Source: Planctomycetaceae bacterium UBA6172
GTDB taxonomy: Bacteria > Planctomycetota > Planctomycetia > Pirellulales > Pirellulaceae
Assembly: GCA_002422955.1 (NCBI GenBank)
Contig: DITY01000160.1
Coordinates: 7,361 to 23,013, forward strand
Length of the DNA: 15,653 nucleotides
Direction: 5' to 3'
Below are positions 1-5,576 of the stretch, piece by piece (position 1 is the first letter of the stretch; each line of letters starts with the position of its first letter). Under the pieces are notes generated by a model. The model ran no database searches, had not been told where the DNA came from, and worked only from the letters and a program-made list of their open reading frames with translations. Both the position numbers and the translations under genes were made by a program.

Positions 1-101
1 TCACCGACCAGCGCGACGCGGGTCACGGCGGAACCCATTTCGATTCGCTGATCAGGCTCGCCCGAGATGGGCACATCCAGCCCGCGTTTGATTACCGTCA
101 T
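1..101 (-). CDS. nqrA: NqrA, Na+-translocating NADH:quinone reductase subunit A (N-terminal fragment)
   Basis: This is the 5' end of a gene running off the left edge. It encodes 33 residues beginning MTVIKRGLDVPISGEP and continuing DQRIEMGSAVTRVALVG. The family's usual N-terminus has the form M-I-K-I-K-x-G-L-D-x-P-I-x-G-x-P-x-Q, followed by G-P-A-V-x-x-V-A-L-L-G, and the match runs without gaps from the start Met. NqrA is the cytoplasmic peripheral subunit of the membrane complex NqrABCDEF, which oxidises NADH, reduces quinone and pumps Na+. nqrBCDEF would be expected further left, outside the window. The ATG at 99-101 is chosen because homologues begin there; no convincing Shine-Dalgarno precedes it. 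A perfect palindrome resembling a Rex operator lies about 135 bp upstream and would fit NADH/NAD+-responsive control. The identification rests on a short fragment, but its pattern is distinctive. Confidence 0.88.
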   Translation of the reverse strand, partial: MTVIKRGLDVPISGEPDQRIEMGSAVTRVALVG

Positions 102-234
102 GAGTGAACGTCAATCCCGAGGAATGCCGAGGAACCGGTCGAGAAAGGATGACCCGCACGCCTTACCCCATCGATTCCAAACCGCAGCCGCGGACCAGGG
201 AGCAACGGGCTCACCCACTCGGCGGACTTTGGCT

Positions 235-258
235 ACTTTGTGAAAAATTTCACAAAGT
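235..258. promoter_or_regulatory. Perfect 24-bp palindrome, Rex-type (or CRP/FNR-type) operator
   Basis: Two perfect 11-bp arms, ACTTTGTGAAA and TTTCACAAAGT, flank a 2-bp AA centre. The 18-bp core at 238-255 reads TTGTGAA-AAAT-TTCACAA and fits the published Rex consensus TTGTGAA-N4-TTCACAA at every fixed position. Rex is a dimeric repressor that leaves DNA when NADH rises, and it commonly controls respiratory NADH dehydrogenases. The site begins about 135 bp upstream of the nqrA ATG and lies over 400 bp from typA, so nqrA is the likelier target. The same bases also satisfy the CRP half-site rule TGTGA-N6-TCACA, so a CRP/FNR-family regulator cannot be excluded. The flanking T and A (TTGTGAA rather than the AAATGTGA of CRP sites) favours Rex. 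The palindrome is observed directly; the regulator is inferred. Confidence 0.7.
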
Positions 259-323
259 CGGACGATCAAGTAGCCGTCAAGCGAGGCGCGAGACGGTAGC
301 GACGGATCGGATTACCAACAAGT

Positions 324-341
324 TTTCATGATGCCATGAAA
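324..341. promoter_or_regulatory. Small palindrome, possible operator
   Basis: Perfect 7-bp arms TTTCATG and CATGAAA are separated by ATGC. It is AT-rich within GC-rich surroundings and lies 65 bp to the right of the Rex-like site in the same divergent intergenic region. I recognise no regulator for it. A short inverted repeat GCGTT-GAC-AACGC follows immediately at 347-359. Chance occurrence is possible. Confidence 0.25.
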
Positions 342-677
342 CGGAAGCGTTGACAACGCCAAAGGCGATCGGGGCGAAAACATTCTCCGCGGCCCGGAAT
401 CTTGGCGACATCAGGCCCCTTAATCGCCACGCTAATGGACGCCGCAGCTCCATAGGGTGGTTCATCCGCCCCTCGTTTCCCGTTGGCGTTGACCCGCTCG
501 CGGTCCGCCGGTCATCTTAATGCGAGAAGGACGCGATTTTGCAACTTTTCAGGGGCTCTGTCCCTTGCTAGGTCTTGCTCGATTTCGGGTGGGCCCACGA
601 TACGATTTCGCTGGGACGGACCCGCTTCGCGACTTGTTCCCTCACCCCTCCCTACGCCGCTTGAAGCGAACTCTCCC

Positions 678-2480
678 GTGCGCCGCGAAGACATCCGAAA
701 CGTCGTAATCATTGCCCACGTCGACCATGGCAAAACCACGCTGGTCGATTGCTTATTGAGGCAAAGCGGCCAGTACCGCGACACCGAACTCCGCGGTGAA
801 CGAATCCTCGACAGCAACGACTTGGAGCGTGAGCGCGGGATCACGATCCTGGCCAAGAACATCGCGATCCATTATCGCGGCGTGAAAATCAACCTGATCG
901 ACACCCCAGGCCACGCCGACTTCGGTGGCGAGGTCGAGCGGGTCGTCAGCATGGCGGACGGTGCGTTGGTTTTGGTCGACGCCGCCGAGGGGCCGATGCC
1001 GCAAACCCGGTTCGTGTTGGAAAAGGCGCTGGAAGCTGGCGCCCGGCCGATCGTCGTGGTCAACAAGGTCGACCGCCCCGACGGACGCCCGCGGGAAGCT
1101 CTCGACGAGGCGCTGGAACTGTTGGCCGAGCTGGGTGGCGAACACCAGCTCGACAACGCCAAGTACGTCTTCACTTCCGCCAAGGAAGGCTACGCGACCT
1201 TCGATCCGAAGGTTCCGACCGACAGCATGACGACGCTGCTCGACCTGCTGGTCGATGGACTGCCGGGGCCAGAAGCCGATCCCGACGCGCCGCTGCAGAT
1301 GATGGTCACGACGCTGGACTGGTCGGAATATGTCGGGCGAATCGCGGTCGGCCGGATCAACACCGGTCGGATCCGCACCGGTCAGTACGTCGATCTGCAC
1401 AGCCACGGCGGCGCCCGCCGCATCAAGATCTCGGGGCTGTATGTGTTCGATAAGCTCGGCCGCGTGCCGACCGAGGAAGCTTCCGCAGGGGACCTGGTTT
1501 CGATCGAAGGGCTGGAAGAAGTCGAGATCGGTGACACGATCACCGCGGTCGATTCCGGCGTCGCGATGACCCGCTTGGCGGTCGACGAGCCGACCCTGGA
1601 AATGGTGTTCAGCGTCAACACCTCGCCGCTGGTCGGTCGCGAAGGAAAATACGTCACCACGCGTCAGCTCAAGGCGCGGCTCGAGAAGGAACTGGAACGC
1701 AACGTCGCGCTGCGAGTCGAGCCGGTCGAAGGGACCGAAGCCTACGCCGTTCGCGGCCGCGGCGTGCTGCACTTGGCGATCCTGATCGAGACCATGCGCC
1801 GCGAAGGCTTCGAACTGAGCGTCGGCAAGCCGCGCGTGGTGTTCAAGCAGATCGACGGCAAGACTCACGAGCCTTTCGAAACGCTGGCGGTGGAAGTTCC
1901 AGCGGACAACATGGGGCCGGTGATGGAGTTGGTCGGCAACCGTCGCGGTCAATTGGAAGAGATGAACCAGCGTGGCGATTACAGCTTGTTGCGGTTCTTG
2001 ATCCCCGCCCGCGGGCTGATCGGGCTTCGCACCCGGCTGCTGAACGCGACCCGCGGCACGGCGATCATCAATCACCGCTTCGATAGCTATCGGCCGGTCG
2101 AGGGTGATGTGCCGCATCGCAGCAACGGCGTGTTGGTATCGATGGTTTCTGGCAAGGCGATGGGCTTCGCGCTGTTCGCGCTGCAAGACCGCTCCGACCT
2201 GTTCGTCGCCCCGGGCGATGTCATTTATGAAGGGATGATCGTCGGCGAGAACGCGCGGGACAACGACTTGGTGGTCAATCCTTGCCGCGAAAAGAAGCTG
2301 ACCAACATGCGGGCTTCCGGCAGCGACGAAAACGTGATCCTCAAACCGCCCCGTCAAATGTCGCTGGAAGCGGCGCTGGAGTACATCGAGGACGACGAAG
2401 TGGTCGAGATCACTCCCACCAGCATCCGGCTGCGGAAGATCTTCTTGCTCGAATCGGAACGCCGCCGCCTGGGCCGCTAA
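678..2480 (+). CDS. typA: TypA/BipA ribosome-associated translational GTPase
   Basis: TypA/BipA is a cytoplasmic GTPase of the EF-G/LepA group that binds the 70S ribosome and supports 50S assembly and stress adaptation. From the chosen GTG the protein has 600 residues, close to the family norm of about 605-615. GTPase motifs in order: G1 AHVDHGKTT (13-21), G2 ERGITI (52-57), G3 DTPGH (75-79), G4 NKVD (129-132) and G5 SAK (167-169). The beta-barrel domain, the EF-G-like domains III and V and the TypA-specific C-terminal domain follow, including the typical stretch RFLIPARGLIGLR. The frame is open upstream to a TTG at 483, but those 65 extra residues are Arg/Ser/Pro-rich and unlike the family, whereas GTG at 678 starts the expected (M)RREDIRNVVIIAHVDHGKT. 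No strong Shine-Dalgarno supports either start. It converges on the acyl-CoA enzyme gene, 67 bp away, with no clear terminator between them. Confidence 0.95.
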   Translation: MRREDIRNVVIIAHVDHGKTTLVDCLLRQSGQYRDTELRGERILDSNDLERERGITILAKNIAIHYRGVKINLIDTPGHADFGGEVERVVSMADGALVLVDAAEGPMPQTRFVLEKALEAGARPIVVVNKVDRPDGRPREALDEALELLAELGGEHQLDNAKYVFTSAKEGYATFDPKVPTDSMTTLLDLLVDGLPGPEADPDAPLQMMVTTLDWSEYVGRIAVGRINTGRIRTGQYVDLHSHGGARRIKISGLYVFDKLGRVPTEEASAGDLVSIEGLEEVEIGDTITAVDSGVAMTRLAVDEPTLEMVFSVNTSPLVGREGKYVTTRQLKARLEKELERNVALRVEPVEGTEAYAVRGRGVLHLAILIETMRREGFELSVGKPRVVFKQIDGKTHEPFETLAVEVPADNMGPVMELVGNRRGQLEEMNQRGDYSLLRFLIPARGLIGLRTRLLNATRGTAIINHRFDSYRPVEGDVPHRSNGVLVSMVSGKAMGFALFALQDRSDLFVAPGDVIYEGMIVGENARDNDLVVNPCREKKLTNMRASGSDENVILKPPRQMSLEAALEYIEDDEVVEITPTSIRLRKIFLLESERRRLGR

Positions 2481-2547
2481 CCCGTAGTGCCCGGCTATTC
2501 AAACCCGGCGATTGAGCTGGGCAAGATTGCCGCGTCGGCTGACGCCC

Positions 2548-3894
2548 TTAACCGCGGCGGTTGAGCCGCTGAGCCGGTAATCGCTTGGCTACGAAGTTAG
2601 CGATACCGCGACGGGCGTCCGGCAGTTCGAGACATCGCACGTAGGCTGCCGTATCGGCCAGAAAGGCCGTCTTGGGCTGCAGCCCTTCGTCGGCATGCAG
2701 CAACCGCTTGGTCTCGGTCATCGCCGTGGCCGGCAGCTTCAGCAGCGTCTCTGCCCATTGCTTGGCGGCGCGGAGCAACTCGCGCGTCGATACCAAGCGG
2801 TTGACCAGTCCCCAGTCGGCCGCTTGCCGCGCGGAGATCGGTTCGCCGGTCAAACAGAGTTCCATGGCGCGAGCCTTGCCGATCAGCGCGGTCAGCTGCG
2901 CGATGCCATAGCCGGGGGGCCAACCGAGCAGAATTTCGGGCATGCCGAACCGCGCGTCGTGGGTGGCGATGCGGAAGTCACAGGCACAGGCCGCGACACA
3001 GCCGCCCCCCAACGCCCCACCCGTTACGGCGGCGATGAAGACCTGGGGCAATTGCTCCCAAGCGAGGTACAGCCGGGCTTGGCGATAACTGAGCTCCTGC
3101 GCTTCGATCAGCGGCAAGGTGCCGACTTCGGGGACATCGTCACCGGCGCAAAAGTCATCGCCCGCTCCGCTGACAATCACGATCCGGATCTCGGTGTGCG
3201 CGGCGAAGAAGGCGTTCAGCCGCTCCCAGTCTTCGGTCATCTGCCGGTTGACGGCATTCTTCTTCTGAGGCCGATTGAGCACCACGTGGGCGATTGCTCC
3301 GGCAATTTCGACCTTCAATGTCGGCGTTGCGGGCAACGGGACATCCGCGGCCGGAGTCTTGAGTTGAGCGGGCTGGGCGTTCAATGAAATTTCCTGGGTG
3401 GCTGGGGAGCCGGTAGCCGAACCGGGGTATAAGCCGACCGGGCCGAATCCCAACTTGGCCTTGTCGTCGATCCGCCGCGCGATCTTTTCGAGCTTGACGA
3501 CGGCCCGGCGATGAGTCCCACGACCGATGAAGTCGTGCCGATCGTGCGCGACGACGTCGAAGTCGATCGTGCGGCCATCGATCGCGGTCACGCGGGCGAC
3601 CGCGCGAACTTCCGACCCGATCGGCGTGGGTGCCAAATGGTCGACTTGCACGATCGCACCGACCGAAGTTTCGCCCGGTTCCAAGAACGGCTCAATCACT
3701 TTCCGCGCGGCCCGTTCCATCAGCAAAATCATGCTGGGGGTCGAAAAGACCGCGGCCGAAATCGAAGTGGGCGGCGGCTGCCCTTCGCCGGTCGGGCGGA
3801 GCGCCATCGGCGGGTAACCGAGATGAACCGCGTGTTCCGCGCCCACCCGCCAAATCAAGTCCGATTCGGAACCGACCGTTAAACCGGGAAGCAT
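2548..3894 (-). CDS. FlK-type hotdog thioesterase fused to a crotonase (enoyl-CoA hydratase/isomerase) domain
   Basis: This 448-residue cytoplasmic protein has two acyl-CoA domains. Residues 1-140 resemble fluoroacetyl-CoA thioesterase FlK. T52, E60 and H86 have exactly the spacing of FlK's catalytic T42, E50 and H76, and R130 in GTHRRAV matches R120. By the same register FlK's lid residue F36 becomes S46, so strict fluoroacetyl specificity is unlikely. After an Ala/Pro-rich linker (about 160-192), residues 193-448 form a crotonase domain. Its oxyanion-hole segments are FCAGDD (248-253) and ALGGGC (294-299), and E320 in FGMPE matches rat hydratase E164. The position equivalent to E144 is V300, so a classic two-Glu hydratase reaction is doubtful; isomerase, hydrolase or another crotonase chemistry is possible. 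The ATG at 3894 aligns with the FlK start. The gene stands alone, convergent with typA and 302 bp downstream of a co-oriented operon. Substrate unknown. Confidence 0.88.
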   Translation of the reverse strand: MLPGLTVGSESDLIWRVGAEHAVHLGYPPMALRPTGEGQPPPTSISAAVFSTPSMILLMERAARKVIEPFLEPGETSVGAIVQVDHLAPTPIGSEVRAVARVTAIDGRTIDFDVVAHDRHDFIGRGTHRRAVVKLEKIARRIDDKAKLGFGPVGLYPGSATGSPATQEISLNAQPAQLKTPAADVPLPATPTLKVEIAGAIAHVVLNRPQKKNAVNRQMTEDWERLNAFFAAHTEIRIVIVSGAGDDFCAGDDVPEVGTLPLIEAQELSYRQARLYLAWEQLPQVFIAAVTGGALGGGCVAACACDFRIATHDARFGMPEILLGWPPGYGIAQLTALIGKARAMELCLTGEPISARQAADWGLVNRLVSTRELLRAAKQWAETLLKLPATAMTETKRLLHADEGLQPKTAFLADTAAYVRCLELPDARRGIANFVAKRLPAQRLNRRG

Positions 3895-3975
3895 GCTCGA
3901 TCGGTACTCAGAATACGAAACCTACGGAAAAGTCGGCCTCGCGAATCGCGCCGGTCGACAGCTAACGCATCATGA

Positions 3976-4017
3976 TAGTCCGCGTTCCGCTCACGTGGTG
4001 ACTCCGCCCGCGGACTA
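3976..4017. other. Nested inverted repeat upstream of the thioesterase-crotonase gene
   Basis: Perfect 9-bp outer arms TAGTCCGCG (3976-3984) and CGCGGACTA (4009-4017) enclose a second small stem, TCAC (3991-3994) and GTGA (3998-4001), with a GTG loop. The structure ends about 82 bp upstream of the start at 3894, so it could lie in that gene's leader, act as an operator, or be a late terminator for the operon ending at 4197. CTAACGC occurs at both flanks (3962-3968 and 4015-4021). The rest of 3895-4196 holds two more hairpins and no gene that I can support. Confidence 0.4.
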
Positions 4018-4108
4018 ACGCGAACGGCGAACCGGTTAGGCCGAGAATGCGGAATGATCCGACAGCGAGACCTATTCAATCGCCCAAACGGCCGACTCCG
4101 TCATCGGA

Positions 4109-4133
4109 AGTCCTGCCCGATCGAAGCAGGACT
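4109..4133 (-). terminator. Stem-loop downstream of the DUF1552 operon
   Basis: Perfect 8-bp arms AGTCCTGC and GCAGGACT enclose a 9-nt loop, 64 nt beyond the DUF1552 stop codon. No T-run follows on the minus strand, so intrinsic termination is not proven. It may be the second of a tandem pair or a 3'-end-stabilising structure. Confidence 0.35.
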
Positions 4134-4147
4134 GGGTACCACGACCT

Positions 4148-4166
4148 CGCTCGGCAGCGCCGAGCG
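4148..4166 (-). terminator. GC-rich hairpin downstream of DUF1552
   Basis: A perfect 8-bp stem CGCTCGGC/GCCGAGCG with a 3-nt loop begins 31 nt past the DUF1552 stop codon; one G-T pair and two further G-C pairs (out to 4145 and 4169) could lengthen it. Position and stability suit the end of the two-gene operon. No U-tract follows on the minus strand, so the mechanism, if it is a terminator, may be Rho-dependent or non-canonical. Confidence 0.45.
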
Positions 4167-4196
4167 GGGAAGAAAAGTTGCAGGCCGTCGGCCAAG

Positions 4197-5576
4197 TTAG
4201 CTCAGGTTTGGCAACCGGCCATTGCTGTCGCCGATCCGTTCCGCTGGCGTGCCCATCATGTCGAGCATCGAAAGGTACAGGTTCGCCGCCGGCGTGTCCT
4301 TCTCGTACTTCAACCGACGACCCGTCTTGATCTGGCCACGGGCACCACCGGCCATGACGATCGGCAAGTCGTGGTGGGTGTGACGATTGCCGTCGCCTAG
4401 CCCGCTGCCGTACATGATCATCGAGTTATCGAGCAGCGTGCCATCGCCGTCGACGACCGAGTCGAGCTTCTCAAGGAAGTACGCGTACTGTTCGACCAAG
4501 TAGCGATCGATCTTCTCGAGCTTACCGACCAGTTCGGCTTCGTTGCGATGGTGGCTCAGGCCGTGGTGCGCTTCCTTGATGCCGATTTCCGTGTAGCTGC
4601 GGTTGCCGCCGGCGTTGTCGAGCATGAAGGTCGCGACCCGAGTGGCATCGGTTTGGAACGCGACGACCATCAAGTCGAACATCAAGCGGGCGTGTTCACG
4701 GAACGCTTCCACGCGGCCCATCGGCACATCCAGATCCGGCAACGACTCACGATCGGCCTGGTCGGTCTGATTGATCCTCAGTTCCAGTTCGCGAATGCCC
4801 GAAAAATATTCGTCCAATTTGCGTCGATCGGTATCGCCGACCTTGTTGATCAGCTGCTTGGCGTCTTCGGAGACGATGTCCAAGATGCTGCGACGGACCG
4901 CATTCCGCTCGCGGCGTTCATGCGTGTCGCCCGAACCGAACAGGCGTTCGAAAGCGAGCCGCGGGATCGTTTCCTTGGCCATCGGCGTGGTTTCATTGCG
5001 CCACGAGATGTTGGACGAGTAGGCACAGGAATATCCCGAGTCGCAGCTGCCCGCATTGCGGCTGCCGACCAACCCGAGTTCGATCGACGCCAGGCGGGTT
5101 TGCCCGGCGAGTTGCTGGGCGCAGATCTGGTCGACCGAGACGCCGAGTTGGACGCGGCTGGAGGTCTTCAGCGGCCGGGCCGAAGTGAGGAACGTCGCTC
5201 CGGCGCGGGCGTGATCGCCGGCCCCGTCTTTGTGCGCCCGTCCGTTATCCAGTGCCAAGCCGTCGAGCACATTGAGCTTCGACTTGAACGGGGCGAGCGG
5301 GCTGAGCGTTTCCGAAAGCTCGAAGCTTTCCCCTTCGCCCTGGCATTCCCATTTCGGCTGAATCACGCCGTTGGGGACGAAAATGAATGCCATCCGCACG
5401 GGGCGGGCGGCGGTTTCGGTAGGCGACGCGAAGGCGCTACGGGCCATCGGGGTCATCGCTTCCAAGCAGGGCAACCCCATCGTCACCCCGGCTCCGCGTA
5501 GCAGTGCCCTGCGGCTGAGTTTGGCTCCGAGGAGTTTGCCGCTGAGGCTCGACGACATCTGATCATTCCGACTCAT
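4197..5576 (-). CDS. Tat-exported DUF1552 family protein
   Basis: This 459-residue protein is of the DUF1552 family, which is abundant in Planctomycetes and has no settled biochemical function. The N-terminus has a twin-arginine signal, SRRALLRGAGVTMG (21-34), followed by a weakly hydrophobic stretch ending near SAFASP, so it is probably exported folded. The mature part opens with the family-typical RMAFIFVPNGVIQPKW. His/Asp-rich motifs such as GAGDHARAGATF, EAHHGLSHH and GLGDGNRHTHHDLPIVMAGG recall the related DUF1501 proteins and could bind metal; that is inference. Near the C-terminus, YLSMLDMMG is also typical. The start at 5576 is supported by AGGAG six bases upstream. The gene overlaps the preceding PSCyt/DUF1592 gene by 14 bp, indicating translational coupling, and the two products probably act together outside the cytoplasm. 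Two hairpins follow the stop codon. Confidence 0.9.
   Translation of the reverse strand: MSRNDQMSSSLSGKLLGAKLSRRALLRGAGVTMGLPCLEAMTPMARSAFASPTETAARPVRMAFIFVPNGVIQPKWECQGEGESFELSETLSPLAPFKSKLNVLDGLALDNGRAHKDGAGDHARAGATFLTSARPLKTSSRVQLGVSVDQICAQQLAGQTRLASIELGLVGSRNAGSCDSGYSCAYSSNISWRNETTPMAKETIPRLAFERLFGSGDTHERRERNAVRRSILDIVSEDAKQLINKVGDTDRRKLDEYFSGIRELELRINQTDQADRESLPDLDVPMGRVEAFREHARLMFDLMVVAFQTDATRVATFMLDNAGGNRSYTEIGIKEAHHGLSHHRNEAELVGKLEKIDRYLVEQYAYFLEKLDSVVDGDGTLLDNSMIMYGSGLGDGNRHTHHDLPIVMAGGARGQIKTGRRLKYEKDTPAANLYLSMLDMMGTPAERIGDSNGRLPNLS

Larger units (their letters stand above)
102..677. other. Divergent intergenic region between nqrA and typA
   Basis: No convincing protein gene lies in these 576 bp; the open frames show no recognisable motifs. 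The region separates leftward nqrA from rightward typA and so must hold both promoters. Visible elements are the Rex-like palindrome at 235-258, a smaller palindrome at 324-341, and a direct repeat CCGAGGAA at 117-124 and 127-134, spaced exactly 10 bp (one helical turn) close to the nqrA start. A perfect TTGACA occurs at 350-355 on the plus strand, but I found no -10 hexamer at normal spacing, so I do not call a promoter. A 10-bp palindrome, GTGGGCCCAC, is at 589-598. The typA frame stays open back to a TTG at 483, but that extension is not family-like. Confidence 0.6.

Noticed and set aside
350..378. Sigma-70 promoter with a perfect TTGACA at 350-355
   Set aside because: No acceptable -10 hexamer occurs at 16-18 bp spacing.
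575..606. Promoter TTGCTC...TACGAT for typA
   Set aside because: The 20-bp spacing is too long and the -35 is weak.
753..2357. A 534-codon open frame antisense to typA
   Set aside because: It mirrors the typA codons, is rich in Arg/Gln/His/Asp as expected for a GC-rich antisense shadow, and has no recognisable domain.
2481..2547. Terminator between convergent typA and the thioesterase-crotonase gene
   Set aside because: Only 4-bp stems such as GCCG-CGT-CGGC (2529-2539) are present and there is no T-run.
4548..5501. A 317-codon plus-strand frame opposite the DUF1552 gene
   Set aside because: It lies entirely within a well-supported gene on the other strand and shows no motif of its own.
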